From the NCBI GenBank assembly GCA_025699075.1, contig JAILWG010000007.1, positions 1 to 64,000 of the forward strand: a DNA stretch of 64,000 nucleotides, in the 5' to 3' direction. The position numbers were made by a program, and so were the translations under genes. Below, in pieces: positions 7,721 to 16,656 of the stretch (its first letter is position 1; each line of letters opens with the position of its first letter). The notes beneath the pieces are model-generated. The model had not been told where the DNA came from. It ran no database searches and saw only the letters and a program-made list of their open reading frames with translations. The DNA comes from Candidatus Nitrosopumilus sp. (lineage in GTDB: Archaea; Thermoproteota; Nitrososphaeria; Nitrososphaerales; Nitrosopumilaceae).

Positions 7721-8697
7721 GATTCTTGAAGGAATCTTGAAGCTGATTTTGCAAAATATGTTACTATCATATCTGCACCTGCTCTTTTAATTGAATGTAG
7801 AATTTCTAGTGTGATGTCTTTTTCATTTACATACCCTAGCTGTGATGCAGCTTTTACCAGGGCATATTCACCAGATACACTGTATGCTGAAACTGGAACA
7901 TTGTATTTTCTTCTAGTCTCTGCGATTAAATCCAAATACGATAATGCTGGTTTTATCATGACAATATCTACCCCTTCTTCAATGTCTGTCTCTACTTCCA
8001 TCATGGCTTCTCTTGCGTTTGTAAATGGAACTTGGTATGTTTTTCTGTCTCCGAATTTTGGTGCACATTCAGCAGCATCTCTGAATGGTGAGTAAAAGTT
8101 TGAACGATGTTTTGCAGAATGTGACATTATTGAAACGTCTGTAAATCCTTCATCATCAAGTGCTTTTCGTATTGCAGCAACTTGGCCATCCATCATTGCT
8201 GATGGTGAGACTGTGTCTACTCCTGCCTTTGCTTGACTTACTGCAATTTTTGCAAGTGTTTCTAAACTAATGTCATTATCAATTTTATTTCCCTGAATTA
8301 TTCCACAATGTCCTGTAGATGTAAATTGACACAAACAAACGTCTGCCATAATTACTATTTTATCTCCAAATTTCTCTCTGATTTGTAAAATTGCCTTTTG
8401 AACAATTCCGTTATTATCAAAAGCTGAACTTCCTGCTTCATCTTTTTGTGTTGGAATTCCAAAAAGCATGATTGCAGGAATGCCTAAATCGATAATTGTG
8501 CTTATTTCATCATTTACGTCCTTTAACGGTAATCTTTCAATTTCTGACATTGATTCTACTTTGACTCTTTCATTCAAATCTTCTTGAACAAATACTGGGC
8601 AAATGAAATCTTTTGGAGATAGAGTTGTTTCCTGAACTAACTCTCTCATTTTCTCAGATGTTCTCAGTCGACGAAGGCGTCTAGTAGGAAATGACAT
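7717..8697 (-). CDS. hemB: Delta-aminolevulinic acid dehydratase (porphobilinogen synthase)
   Basis: The 326-residue enzyme condenses two 5-aminolevulinates to porphobilinogen. The cysteine-rich metal site is intact (MADVCLCQFTSTGHCGI). The active-site lysine regions are SHSAKHRSNFYSPFRDA and DIVMIKPALSYLDLI, and the typical N-terminus RRLRRLRTSEKMREL is present. The three-cysteine motif implies a zinc-dependent form. It lies downstream of hemA in the same direction, consistent with the C5 tetrapyrrole route from glutamyl-tRNA. Confidence 0.96.
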   Translation of the reverse strand: MSFPTRRLRRLRTSEKMRELVQETTLSPKDFICPVFVQEDLNERVKVESMSEIERLPLKDVNDEISTIIDLGIPAIMLFGIPTQKDEAGSSAFDNNGIVQKAILQIREKFGDKIVIMADVCLCQFTSTGHCGIIQGNKIDNDISLETLAKIAVSQAKAGVDTVSPSAMMDGQVAAIRKALDDEGFTDVSIMSHSAKHRSNFYSPFRDAAECAPKFGDRKTYQVPFTNAREAMMEVETDIEEGVDIVMIKPALSYLDLIAETRRKYNVPVSAYSVSGEYALVKAASQLGYVNEKDITLEILHSIKRAGADMIVTYFAKSASRFLQES

Positions 8698-8727
8698 GAT
8701 GAAATTCTCTTTAGGTAAAATATAATC

Positions 8728-9999
8728 CTAGTCTACTTGCTTTTGTTTTTTATAGTCGAAGAGTTTGCTAGCTAATTCCACTACGTCTGGGTTTCCTTGT
8801 TCTGATGCTTTTCTAATGTTATTCATTGGAGTTGACACAATGCTTTCAACAACTGCTTTTGTGAGTTCCTCAATTATCTTAATTTTTTTCTCATCTTTTT
8901 CATTGAGCATCTGAAGTGCCTTTTGCAATTCTTTCTCTCTGAGATTCTCTATATTCTTGAATACGTCTGTTACAAGTGGTTCTGCATCTAGTCTTTTCAT
9001 TGAGGCCTCTAATACCGATACTTCTTCATTAATTATATTTTCAACGGTTTTGACCTTGTTTAATCGTGCATTCATGTTCTTTTCTACCATTTCTGCAATT
9101 TGATCTAAATTCATCAGTTTAACTCCTCCAATCGTTGCAACTTTTTCATCTACTGTCCTAGGATTTGACAAATCCAAAATCATCATTCCGTTACTTTTGC
9201 TTTTCATGGCTTCTGTAATTCTATCATTTGTTACAAGAAAATATGGTGCAGTCGTTGCCACAAATATGACATCATAGTTGTCAAATCTTGAAAGAACTTC
9301 TTCAAATTTTACTGCCTTTCCACCCATTGTTTCACAAAATGTCTCTGATCTTCCAATGGTTCTACTTGTTACATCAAAAGCATATCCGCGTCTTTGCAGC
9401 GACTTTGCAACTAGTGTGGATACTTCTCCGGTCCCAATCAACAAAACTTTTTTTGTTTTTAATTCATCAATGTTTTCTTCGGCAAGCTTTACTGCCATAG
9501 AACCGACTGAAATCCCCCCTGCACCAATTCCACTTGAATTTCTAATTCTAGTTCCTATTCTGATTGCTTTATCAAACAACGTGTTGAGGTGTTGACCTGA
9601 TGCTTTTACCTCTCTTGCGGAAGTAATGGAATTTTTAATTTGCCCTAAGATTTGTTCTTCACCTAACACCATGGAATCTAATCCTGAGGTCAGTTTCAAT
9701 AAATGATGGAGTGCTTCTTGATTTTCAACAAATTCGATGTTTTCATTAAATGCTTCTTCTTCCAGCCCTGTGATTGATGCCCATGTCTTTTTGATCTTAT
9801 CTGAATCATATTTTTTTGATTTTCCAAATAATTCTATTCTGTTACATGTCTGAATAATTACACACTCATCTAATCCTGAGTGATTTTTGAATTGCTCATA
9901 TGCTTTTTCCATGTCTTTTATCGTAAATTGTTCAAGAATGTGAATTGGTGAATTACGAAAAGTAACACGTGCATTGATGATATTTTGATTCATTTCCAA
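8728..9999 (-). CDS. hemA: Glutamyl-tRNA reductase
   Basis: The 423-residue protein reduces glutamyl-tRNA(Glu) to glutamate semialdehyde, the first committed step of C5 tetrapyrrole synthesis. The catalytic motif QTCNRIELFGKS carries the nucleophilic cysteine, and LDSMVLGEEQILGQIK is a family hallmark. A Rossmann motif follows (VLLIGTGEVSTLVAKSL), then a long helical dimerisation domain. The start overlaps the stop of the upstream Met8-like gene by 10 bases. Glutamate-1-semialdehyde aminomutase (hemL) is not in the window. Confidence 0.96.
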   Translation of the reverse strand: MEMNQNIINARVTFRNSPIHILEQFTIKDMEKAYEQFKNHSGLDECVIIQTCNRIELFGKSKKYDSDKIKKTWASITGLEEEAFNENIEFVENQEALHHLLKLTSGLDSMVLGEEQILGQIKNSITSAREVKASGQHLNTLFDKAIRIGTRIRNSSGIGAGGISVGSMAVKLAEENIDELKTKKVLLIGTGEVSTLVAKSLQRRGYAFDVTSRTIGRSETFCETMGGKAVKFEEVLSRFDNYDVIFVATTAPYFLVTNDRITEAMKSKSNGMMILDLSNPRTVDEKVATIGGVKLMNLDQIAEMVEKNMNARLNKVKTVENIINEEVSVLEASMKRLDAEPLVTDVFKNIENLREKELQKALQMLNEKDEKKIKIIEELTKAVVESIVSTPMNNIRKASEQGNPDVVELASKLFDYKKQKQVD

Positions 10000-10643
10000 T
10001 TTCTCAATATTGTTATAGCTCGTCTTTCAGCTTTTTTTACCTGTCCGTCTTTTATTAACTGATCAATCTCATTATCACTCATGATACTATGTAGACATTC
10101 CTTTCTTTGCTCTTGAGTGGATATTGTTTCTTTGGCCATCTCCCTTACCATTTTTTGGATCTTGATTTGAGCAATGTCTTCTTGGGTGATGATTTTTTTG
10201 AATAATTTCTCTGATCTATCTTTGATCTTCTTTGACATTGCAGGACTCTTTCCACCCGTAAAAATTGCAATCTGAATTATGTTTTCAAAATCAATTATTG
10301 CTGGATTTGAAAAATCACTATCCTCTGGATTATCTGAACTATATGCTATGATTTTTTTCTTTTTAGCATCATTGATGATTTTCTGGTTGATCTTTTTGTC
10401 ATTTGTAGTTGTGATGACTAAATTTGGTTTAAATTCTGAAAGAAATTTTGTATCTGAAATTTTTTGTTTTTTCAATGTGATTTTTTGTGCTTTGGATAAT
10501 TTACTAATCTGTGAATTTACTGAATCACTGATTACGATGATGCTGCATCCTTGCTTGATCAGGGAATTGATTCTCTTTTGGGCTTCGTTTCCCCCTCCAA
10601 CGATAATTATTTTTTTACCTTTAAGATTTAGGTCTACTATCAT
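9990..10643 (-). CDS. Precorrin-2 dehydrogenase / sirohydrochlorin ferrochelatase-like (Met8/CysG N-terminal type)
   Basis: The 217-residue protein begins with an NAD-binding Rossmann fold (LKGKKIIIVGGGNEAQKRIN) and later GGKSPAMSKKIKD, characteristic of the CysG N-terminal/Met8 family that oxidises precorrin-2 to sirohydrochlorin. It is the first gene of the hemA-hemB run. Siroheme made here would feed the AhbA/B-type decarboxylase encoded divergently just upstream, fitting the siroheme-dependent archaeal haem pathway. Whether it also inserts iron cannot be told from sequence. Confidence 0.88.
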   Translation of the reverse strand: MIVDLNLKGKKIIIVGGGNEAQKRINSLIKQGCSIIVISDSVNSQISKLSKAQKITLKKQKISDTKFLSEFKPNLVITTTNDKKINQKIINDAKKKKIIAYSSDNPEDSDFSNPAIIDFENIIQIAIFTGGKSPAMSKKIKDRSEKLFKKIITQEDIAQIKIQKMVREMAKETISTQEQRKECLHSIMSDNEIDQLIKDGQVKKAERRAITILRNWK

Positions 10644-10713
10644 CGATCAAAGGGGCTTCGGTTTCTATTTATGTATTAAAAATCAACGCATGAAATACCA
10701 GCTACATTTTTAA

Positions 10714-11763
10714 TTGAATGGGCAAGTTCTTGAGTTATTGACTTCTATGGATGAATCTGATAAAGAACTTCTAAATGAGATTCAATGGACTTTTCCACTC
10801 GTAACAAGACCTTTTGATGCCATTGCTAAAAAATTTGATACTACTCCTGAAGATATCAAACAACGATTAAACCATCTAAAAGAAATTGGAGTTTTAAGAC
10901 AACTCAGTGCAATTTTTGATACAAGAAAACTTGGCTATACAAGTTCACTTGTCGCAATGGAGATTGAAGATGACAAATTAGAATATGTTGCAAGTCAAAT
11001 CAATCGTCATCCAGGTGTTAGTCATAATTATGAACGAGATCACCAGTTCAATCTGTGGTTTACATTGGCTGTTCCTCCTGGCGCTGATTTGAAAGAGGAG
11101 CTTGCTAAATTTAATGTTCTAAAAGGAATTAAAAAAGTAAGAATGCTTCCAACCTTACAATTATTCAAAATTGGTGTTAAACTTGACATGGTCGATGAGA
11201 AAAAACATGATGTAGCACCAAGTGAAGAGAAAAAAGAAATCAAAAATGTAAAATTTGTTCCAACTGAAGAGGACAAAGACTTTGTACGAGAATTACAAAA
11301 AGACATGGATATTATTGATGAACCTTTTGTAAAAGCTGCAAATAATCTTGGAATAACTGAGGATGAATTGTTTGAAAAAATGAAACATTATGAAGACATT
11401 GGCGTTATGAGAAGATTTGCTGCTATCTTGAGACATCGACAAGTTGGATTTACTGCTAATGGCATGATTGTCTGGAAAGTTCCTGAAGAAAGAATTGCCA
11501 AAGTTGGTGAAACTCTGGGATCATTTCCTCAAGTAAGTCACTGCTATGAGCGTCCAACATATCCTGATTGGCCTTACAATGTGTTTTCAATGATTCACTG
11601 CAAAACACATGATGAAGCACATGAAATGGCAAAAACCATTCAAGATCAAATACATGTTGACGAATATCAAATTCTCTTTAGTTCTCGTGAATTCAAGAAA
11701 ACCCGAGTAGAATATTTTGTAGAAAATTCTTTTAGTCTGGAAGAAACAATTTCTGCCTCTTAG
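10714..11763 (+). CDS. ahbAB: Siroheme decarboxylase, fused AhbA/AhbB-type, Lrp/AsnC-like
   Basis: The 349-residue protein contains two tandem copies of a winged-helix plus ferredoxin-like domain. Copy 1 (about 12-160) has HPGVSHNYERDHQFNLWFTL and copy 2 (about 190-340) has FPQVSHCYERPTYPDWPYNV, the VSHxYxR region typical of AhbA/AhbB. These enzymes decarboxylate siroheme to 12,18-didecarboxysiroheme; normally they are two subunits, here one chain. The track start is TTG 10714; the ATG at 10747 is an alternative. It diverges from the met8-hemA-hemB operon. Confidence 0.88.
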   Translation: MNGQVLELLTSMDESDKELLNEIQWTFPLVTRPFDAIAKKFDTTPEDIKQRLNHLKEIGVLRQLSAIFDTRKLGYTSSLVAMEIEDDKLEYVASQINRHPGVSHNYERDHQFNLWFTLAVPPGADLKEELAKFNVLKGIKKVRMLPTLQLFKIGVKLDMVDEKKHDVAPSEEKKEIKNVKFVPTEEDKDFVRELQKDMDIIDEPFVKAANNLGITEDELFEKMKHYEDIGVMRRFAAILRHRQVGFTANGMIVWKVPEERIAKVGETLGSFPQVSHCYERPTYPDWPYNVFSMIHCKTHDEAHEMAKTIQDQIHVDEYQILFSSREFKKTRVEYFVENSFSLEETISAS

Positions 11764-12098
11764 AATTCATTCTTATCATGTCCTACGACATGAATTGTAC
11801 AGAAATACTGGTCATTCATGTTGCAATAATATTGAGAATTCTCTCCGCATTCTTTACATGGTGGCTTTTCATCCAGTTCTGAAAGTTTTGTGTGATAGAC
11901 TTTGCTTCTGGCTGTGACATTTGAGTCCTTGTAGATTCTTGTTAGATTTGAATAGTATTCTAACTCTTCAGGATTTAATTTCTGATAATTTTTAATTTTT
12001 TTAATCATTGATTCCCATTTTTTATATTTGCCTATTTTGGCAAGCATCATTTTTTCAATAACTTCTACTGTTTTTTCAAAATCTACTGGATTGTCCAT
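11760..12098 (-). CDS. Hypothetical protein with C-terminal zinc-binding motif
   Basis: The 112-residue protein has a helical, lysine-rich N-terminal region and a C-terminal cluster CKECGENSQYYCNMNDQYFC followed by TIHVVGH. The CxxC-x8-C-x7-C-x2-H spacing resembles a B-box-like or treble-clef zinc site. It converges on the ahb gene with a 4-bp overlap and precedes no clear partner. Function unknown. Confidence 0.65.
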   Translation of the reverse strand: MDNPVDFEKTVEVIEKMMLAKIGKYKKWESMIKKIKNYQKLNPEELEYYSNLTRIYKDSNVTARSKVYHTKLSELDEKPPCKECGENSQYYCNMNDQYFCTIHVVGHDKNEF

Positions 12099-12105
12099 TT
12101 GATAA

Positions 12106-13104
12106 TTAATTTGCTTGAGGTGTTGCTTTTAATTCGTAAGAAGGCCAAGTATTGTACAGCTCTTCGACTTCTTTCATGTCTGAATCTGAGATGTATTTTC
12201 CGTCTGACATTTGTGCATAGTTGACAACTTCTTCTTCGCTTATCATAGTTGGAAGTACTGTTGCAAATCCTTTCTTTGACATCATGAATTTCATTGCAAA
12301 TTCTGTTATGCTTAATCCATTTCTTTCAGCAATTGGTCTAAACTGTTCAACTTTTTCTAATGATGCTTTGAGCCATTCTCTTTTTCTAACTGCTCTGTGA
12401 TCATTATCATCAAATTTTGTATCTGCATTAACTTTACCCGTTAGGATTCCTGATGCTTCTGGAACTCTGACTAGAATTCCTACGTCTTTCTCTACTGCTT
12501 TTTGCATTAACTCATTTCCTGGAGTTTGCTCTAGTATGTTGTAAACTGTTTGAACCGCACTAAGATTTGGTTTGTCCATTGCTTCCAAACCTTCTTGAGT
12601 CCATCCAATTGCAGGGCCTAGGGCAATTTGATATGTCTTAATGGACCCATCTTCAATAAAACTATCTAATAGATTGAATATTGAATCATTTCTTACATCT
12701 TTTAGTTTTGGATTGTGTACACCATACATGTCAAGATGATCTGTTTGTAATCTTTCTAAACTATTTCTTAATGCAATTCTAGTATAATCTTCATCAAATC
12801 TTTGTGGAAGTTCCTTGTGGCCTATCTGTTCGACTCCACTAAAGTCATAACCATATTTTGTTGAAATAACAATCTCATCTCTCATATCTTTGAAGACTTC
12901 ACCAATTAGTTTTTCACTTAATCCTTTACCATACAAATCTCCTGTCTCAAAAAAGTTAATTCCAACATCGTATGCTTTTTTGAGCATTCTTTTTGCTTCA
13001 TCTTCTTCTATCTTTTTACCCCACCAATCAAGAGCAATGGCCCATGCACCAAATCCTATTTCTGAAATTTCAATGTCTGTTTTTCCCAGTTTGTTGTACT
13101 TCAA
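12106..13104 (-). CDS. Aldo/keto reductase family oxidoreductase
   Basis: The 332-residue TIM-barrel protein shows the AKR pattern: LGKTDIEISEIGFGAWAIAL at the N-terminus, the catalytic Asp/Tyr region NFFETGDLYGKGLSEKLIGE (about 51-70), and the lysine in VISTKYGYDF. It resembles the YajO/Tas branch of NADPH-dependent reductases. The physiological carbonyl substrate cannot be deduced. The cysteine-rich 112-aa gene follows seven bases after its stop. Confidence 0.88.
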   Translation of the reverse strand: MKYNKLGKTDIEISEIGFGAWAIALDWWGKKIEEDEAKRMLKKAYDVGINFFETGDLYGKGLSEKLIGEVFKDMRDEIVISTKYGYDFSGVEQIGHKELPQRFDEDYTRIALRNSLERLQTDHLDMYGVHNPKLKDVRNDSIFNLLDSFIEDGSIKTYQIALGPAIGWTQEGLEAMDKPNLSAVQTVYNILEQTPGNELMQKAVEKDVGILVRVPEASGILTGKVNADTKFDDNDHRAVRKREWLKASLEKVEQFRPIAERNGLSITEFAMKFMMSKKGFATVLPTMISEEEVVNYAQMSDGKYISDSDMKEVEELYNTWPSYELKATPQAN

Positions 13105-13223
13105 AACTATTTTTTGTTTTGAAATTTCATCATTTATGTTTATCCAAGATTTGCATCACTGATATTTGGATTTTAAAGTGCCTGAGAGAATATTTCTTTC
13201 AAAATTGTTTTTATTTTTAAATT

Positions 13224-13898
13224 CTATCCTAGACTAGAAATCATTGGGACAATATCTTTTTTGACACACACAATCATAGGTATGTCATTTTTGACATATG
13301 ATGAGACTTCGGTTTCTCTTAAATCCATTATAAGATCTTGAAAATCTCTTATATTGTCTACTTCAAATGCTAGCATAAAGTCTTCATCATGAATTCCAAA
13401 TGAGTATGTTGTATTGAGAACGACCTGTGGATATTTCTTACTGACCTCTATATGCTCATCCATTATTTCTTGGCGTTTTTCTTTTGGTAATAGGTACCAT
13501 TCTCTTGTTTTTGTGAATGGATAAACTATGACGTGTTTTTTTGGATCACTGCCCGTAACAAAACCGTGAGCTTTTTGTTCTTGCACATATAGAGATGGTC
13601 TTGTACATGACAAATACGTCCTTGATGGAATGATATATTTTCCAAAAACCGTTTTGTAAATTTTTTCTATCACTCTTTGAATTTCTTCTACTGATTTTGC
13701 TGCAAACCAAATTAAAAAATCTGCATCATCTCTTAATCCTAAATTTGAATATGTTCTGTACATGATACCTGAATTATTAATCACATTTTCAACTTCTTTT
13801 GCAGATTCCTCTTTTGCCAAGTCTGCCATCCATCTCCACTTGGGATCAACTTTGAAAAATGAGAAATTAAAATAATATTGATTGTTTTCCTCTGACAT
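13224..13898 (-). CDS. Chlorite dismutase/HemQ-family haem protein
   Basis: The 224-residue protein has the archaeal Cld-family layout of two ferredoxin-like repeats: a Tyr/Phe-rich N-terminal strand (QYYFNFSFFKVDPKWRWM), DADFLIWFAAKSVEEIQ, then VIVYPFTKTREWYLLPKEKR and TTYSFGIHDEDFMLAFEVDN. Family members are coproheme decarboxylases (HemQ), chlorite dismutases or related haem proteins. Proximity to ahb, hemA and hemB favours a haem-biosynthesis role, possibly the last oxidative decarboxylation. I did not confirm the haem-ligand residue without an alignment. Confidence 0.8.
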   Translation of the reverse strand: MSEENNQYYFNFSFFKVDPKWRWMADLAKEESAKEVENVINNSGIMYRTYSNLGLRDDADFLIWFAAKSVEEIQRVIEKIYKTVFGKYIIPSRTYLSCTRPSLYVQEQKAHGFVTGSDPKKHVIVYPFTKTREWYLLPKEKRQEIMDEHIEVSKKYPQVVLNTTYSFGIHDEDFMLAFEVDNIRDFQDLIMDLRETEVSSYVKNDIPMIVCVKKDIVPMISSLG

Positions 13899-13934
13899 AT
13901 TGTTTCCATTTTTGAAACCCTATTTAAACAAAAA

Positions 13935-14156
13935 CTAGATTTTCTGTTGTAGAATCTTGATAATTTTATCTGATGATTTGTGCCCTGATTTTATTTGAAT
14001 TTTTGTAGTTGATATTTTGAAATGTTTTGCGATTTTTTTAATAATTTCTTTATTTGCTTCACCCTTGACGGGTTTTGATTTTATTCCTATGTTGATTTGA
14101 TTTTTTTCTACTTCTAGAAATTCTTTGGAAAATTCTACGTGAACTTTGTAAATCAA
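13935..14156 (-). CDS. DUF167/YggU family protein
   Basis: The 73-residue protein matches the UPF0235 fold in length and motifs: KSKPVKGEANKEIIKKIAKH, KISTTKIQIKSGHKSSDKII. Family members are widespread but uncharacterised, with a compact alpha/beta fold. It lies just upstream of the Cld-like gene in the same direction and downstream of sufC; no functional link is evident. Confidence 0.8.
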   Translation of the reverse strand: MIYKVHVEFSKEFLEVEKNQINIGIKSKPVKGEANKEIIKKIAKHFKISTTKIQIKSGHKSSDKIIKILQQKI

Positions 14157-14190
14157 TAGTTTTTTGGAAAATTGCTCTGGTTAAATTTGA

Positions 14191-14961
14191 TTAAGCTGAT
14201 TGCTCTAAGGCCCATTCATATCCTTCTGCTTCAAGTTTGTCTGCAAGTGATGCATCACCTGTTTTCAATACTTGGCCTCTTGCAAATACGTGTACAAAAT
14301 CCAATTTGTCTAAGAATTTCAAAATTCTGGCATAGTGGGTAATGATGATGATTGTTGCATCTTTGTCTGCAACTTTACTGATTGCTTGGGCTACTGCTTG
14401 AACTGCATCGATGTCTAATCCTGAATCTGGTTCATCTAAAATTGAAATTTTTGGTTTTAGGACTGCCATTTGTAGAACTTCTGCACGTTTTTTCTCTCCT
14501 CCTGAGAACCCTTCGTTAAGATATCTTGAAAGGAACTCTTCTTTTAATCCCACTTTTTCTAGATTTTCTTTAAGATATTTCTGAAACTCTCTAACTGTGA
14601 TGAATACTTCTCTATTATCACCTTCAAGTGCTTTACTTAGAGAATTATATGCTGTTCTTAGGAAGTGAGAAAATCCTACACCTGAAACTTCGGTAGGGTA
14701 TTGGAATCCTAGGAATAATCCTTTTTTTGCTCTTTCATCTGCTGTTAAATCTAAAATGCTTTCACCATCTAACAAAATATCTCCTTTTGTAACCTCGTAT
14801 TTTGGATGTGCAAGTAATGTGTAAGCTAGTGTACTTTTTCCTGAACCGTTTGGTCCCATGATGGCATGTACTTCTCCAGGACCTGTTTTCAAATTGACAC
14901 CTTTGAGAATCTCCTTACCTTCTCTTGATACATGAAGATCTTTGATTTCTAATACTGCCAT
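14191..14961 (-). CDS. sufC: Fe-S cluster assembly ATPase SufC
   Basis: The 256-residue ABC ATPase has Walker A MGPNGSGKSTLAYTLL, the signature FSGGEKKRAEVLQM, Walker B KISILDEPDSGLDIDA and the H-loop ITHYARIL. The DEPDSGLDIDAV string is typical of SufC rather than of transporter ATPases. SufC powers the SufBCD scaffold for Fe-S clusters. The sufB and sufD genes are not in the window, so sufC appears separated from them here. Confidence 0.94.
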   Translation of the reverse strand: MAVLEIKDLHVSREGKEILKGVNLKTGPGEVHAIMGPNGSGKSTLAYTLLAHPKYEVTKGDILLDGESILDLTADERAKKGLFLGFQYPTEVSGVGFSHFLRTAYNSLSKALEGDNREVFITVREFQKYLKENLEKVGLKEEFLSRYLNEGFSGGEKKRAEVLQMAVLKPKISILDEPDSGLDIDAVQAVAQAISKVADKDATIIIITHYARILKFLDKLDFVHVFARGQVLKTGDASLADKLEAEGYEWALEQSA

Positions 14962-15045
14962 GTTGCAATTTGTTTTGATTCTCTATATAATACCGACGAA
15001 ATTTAGCTAATCCTAATCGTAAGATTTGATAATAAAATGAAAAGA

Positions 15046-15056
15046 GGGGGGGGGGG
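15046..15056. repeat. Homopolymer G tract (11 G)
   Basis: Eleven consecutive G residues lie six bases beyond the tfb stop codon, very unusual in such AT-rich intergenic DNA. On the minus (transcribed) strand it is C11 in the tfb 3' untranslated region. Length could vary by slippage or be mis-sequenced. Confidence 0.85.
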
Positions 15057-15061
15057 TATAA

Positions 15062-16015
15062 TTAGTTGGCCAGAGATGGTCTCAAAGTAATTTTGAGTTT
15101 GTAGCATGTTAGAATTTCTTTACATCTGTTTCTGATAGTGACTTCTGTGACTCCTGCAATACTTGAAACGTCTCTTTGTAGGACATTTTGACCAAGTAGG
15201 ACAGATGCTACATACAGATATGCTGCAGCAATTCCATTTGGAGCCTTTCCATCTGCAATGCTACTATCTTTAGTTTTTTCAGCAATTTCTAAGGCTAGTC
15301 TTTCAACTCTTACCTCGGTCTGTGTCATGTTTGCTATCTTTGAGATGTATTTGTCCATGGTTACAACTGGGGCATGTAATTGTCCCATTTCCATTACCAT
15401 GGTTCTATAGTATCTAGCTGCAAGTTTTGTTTTTGATTTAACATCTTTTGCTGGACAAATTCCTCGGCAAATTTCTTCTAATGATCTTACTACATCACAT
15501 TGTTTGCATGCCATGTAAATTGTAGCTGCAGTTATGCTTACTACTGATTTTCCCTTCACATCAACATGTCCGTCCAAGTTTCTGTATATCATAGATGCAG
15601 TTTCCAACACGTTCTTTGAAAGATTTAGACCTTCACATGTTTCACCCATTTTTGTTAAAACATTTGCAAGTCGTCTCTCTCTTGGTGAGGAAACTCTGAC
15701 TCTTTGTTGCCACTTTCTGAGATTGTGCATTTGATTTGCGACATCGTGGTTGATTGTTTTTCCACTAAAGTCTTTGGCACTAATTGATATCTCAGTAGTT
15801 ATTCCCAAGTCGTGTTGAGAATAGGTTGTTTGTCCTGTTGCTCTTGCAAGCTTCATCTTGTCTTCGAAGTTTGAGCTTATTGTTTCTGGACCAAAATCTG
15901 CAATCTGATCATCGACTACTACGCCGCAACCAGAACAGATTATTTCACCATTCTGCATATCGTCTACTAATGAAGAACGACATTCAGGACAGTTTTGTTT
16001 TTCTAGTATGTTCAT
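15062..16015 (-). CDS. tfb: Transcription initiation factor B (TFB/TFIIB)
   Basis: The 317-residue protein has an N-terminal zinc ribbon (CPECRSSLVDDMQNGEIICS then GCG; four cysteines), the B-finger/linker, and two cyclin-like repeats (about 110-200 and 205-300; for example GKSVVSITAATIYMACKQCD and GKAPNGIAAAYLYVASVLLG). TFB recruits RNA polymerase to TBP-bound promoters. Thaumarchaea often have several TFBs; this is one full-length copy. The gar1 stop and tfb start share a base at 16015, so they are co-transcribed. Confidence 0.95.
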   Translation of the reverse strand: MNILEKQNCPECRSSLVDDMQNGEIICSGCGVVVDDQIADFGPETISSNFEDKMKLARATGQTTYSQHDLGITTEISISAKDFSGKTINHDVANQMHNLRKWQQRVRVSSPRERRLANVLTKMGETCEGLNLSKNVLETASMIYRNLDGHVDVKGKSVVSITAATIYMACKQCDVVRSLEEICRGICPAKDVKSKTKLAARYYRTMVMEMGQLHAPVVTMDKYISKIANMTQTEVRVERLALEIAEKTKDSSIADGKAPNGIAAAYLYVASVLLGQNVLQRDVSSIAGVTEVTIRNRCKEILTCYKLKITLRPSLAN

Positions 16016-16281
16016 TATTTTCTTCTCCTAAATTTTTTTGGTTTGTCAGCAGGAGATTCTTGAGATGCGAAAACGTGTTTGCCAATGTATTTTTTAATAT
16101 TGTTTGTTAATGGCGTTGCTGATGCATACGGTCTTTTTACTGGACCTATTAGTTCATTTACTTTTGCAACTCTAGTTCCCTTTTCGTCACAGAGTATCTG
16201 TCCTTCAACTAATTCTGTTGATAGTTGAATGATTACCCTGCCACTACCGGCTAGGTGCATTATTTCGCCTACCTCCTGCAA
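16015..16281 (-). CDS. gar1: H/ACA RNP protein Gar1
   Basis: The 88-residue protein fits archaeal Gar1: a small six-stranded beta-barrel with GRVIIQLSTELVEGQILCDE, VAKVNELIGPVKRPYASATP and a basic tail (KPKKFRRRK). Gar1 binds Cbf5 in H/ACA pseudouridylation complexes. It is placed before tfb, which overlaps it by one base, in a run with srp19 and rps8e, a common archaeal information-gene arrangement. Confidence 0.9.
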   Translation of the reverse strand: MQEVGEIMHLAGSGRVIIQLSTELVEGQILCDEKGTRVAKVNELIGPVKRPYASATPLTNNIKKYIGKHVFASQESPADKPKKFRRRK

Positions 16282-16355
16282 TTAGAACTTCTAAGCATTG
16301 TATTCTTTTCATAGACTTCTGTCAACTTTACTTTAGCTAACAGCTAGATTTCATT

Positions 16356-16655
16356 TTATTTCGTTTGTTTGGACCTTTTAGACACTAACTTTTCTGAAAT
16401 TTTGTTAAGAATTTTTGTCTTGGAGGATCCTTTTGGTACAATGATATAGCCTGACCTGACAAATGGTCTTTTGGGGAATCTTACCTTGTCATCTGATTCA
16501 GTAATTTCTAGCCCTGCTGCTTTTGCTGCATCCATCAATTCTTTTAATGACGGATCGAAAACACATTTTTCCATTCCGACTCTTCGTCCTTTAGATTTTT
16601 TTAAATTCTTGTTGAAATAATCCAACCAGATTACGACATGCTCGTAATCTTTCAT
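16356..16655 (-). CDS. srp19: Signal recognition particle protein SRP19
   Basis: The 99-residue protein matches archaeal SRP19: YEHVVIWLDYFNKNLKKSKG RRV at the N-terminus, then PSLKELMDAAKAAGLE, and a basic C-terminus (VPKGSSKTKILNKISEKL). SRP19 binds SRP RNA helices 6 and 8 and promotes SRP54 assembly; srp54 is about 9 kb away. It begins one base after the rps8e stop. The SRP RNA gene itself was not found in the window. Confidence 0.9.
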   Translation of the reverse strand: MKDYEHVVIWLDYFNKNLKKSKGRRVGMEKCVFDPSLKELMDAAKAAGLEITESDDKVRFPKRPFVRSGYIIVPKGSSKTKILNKISEKLVSKRSKQTK

Positions 16656-16656
16656 T

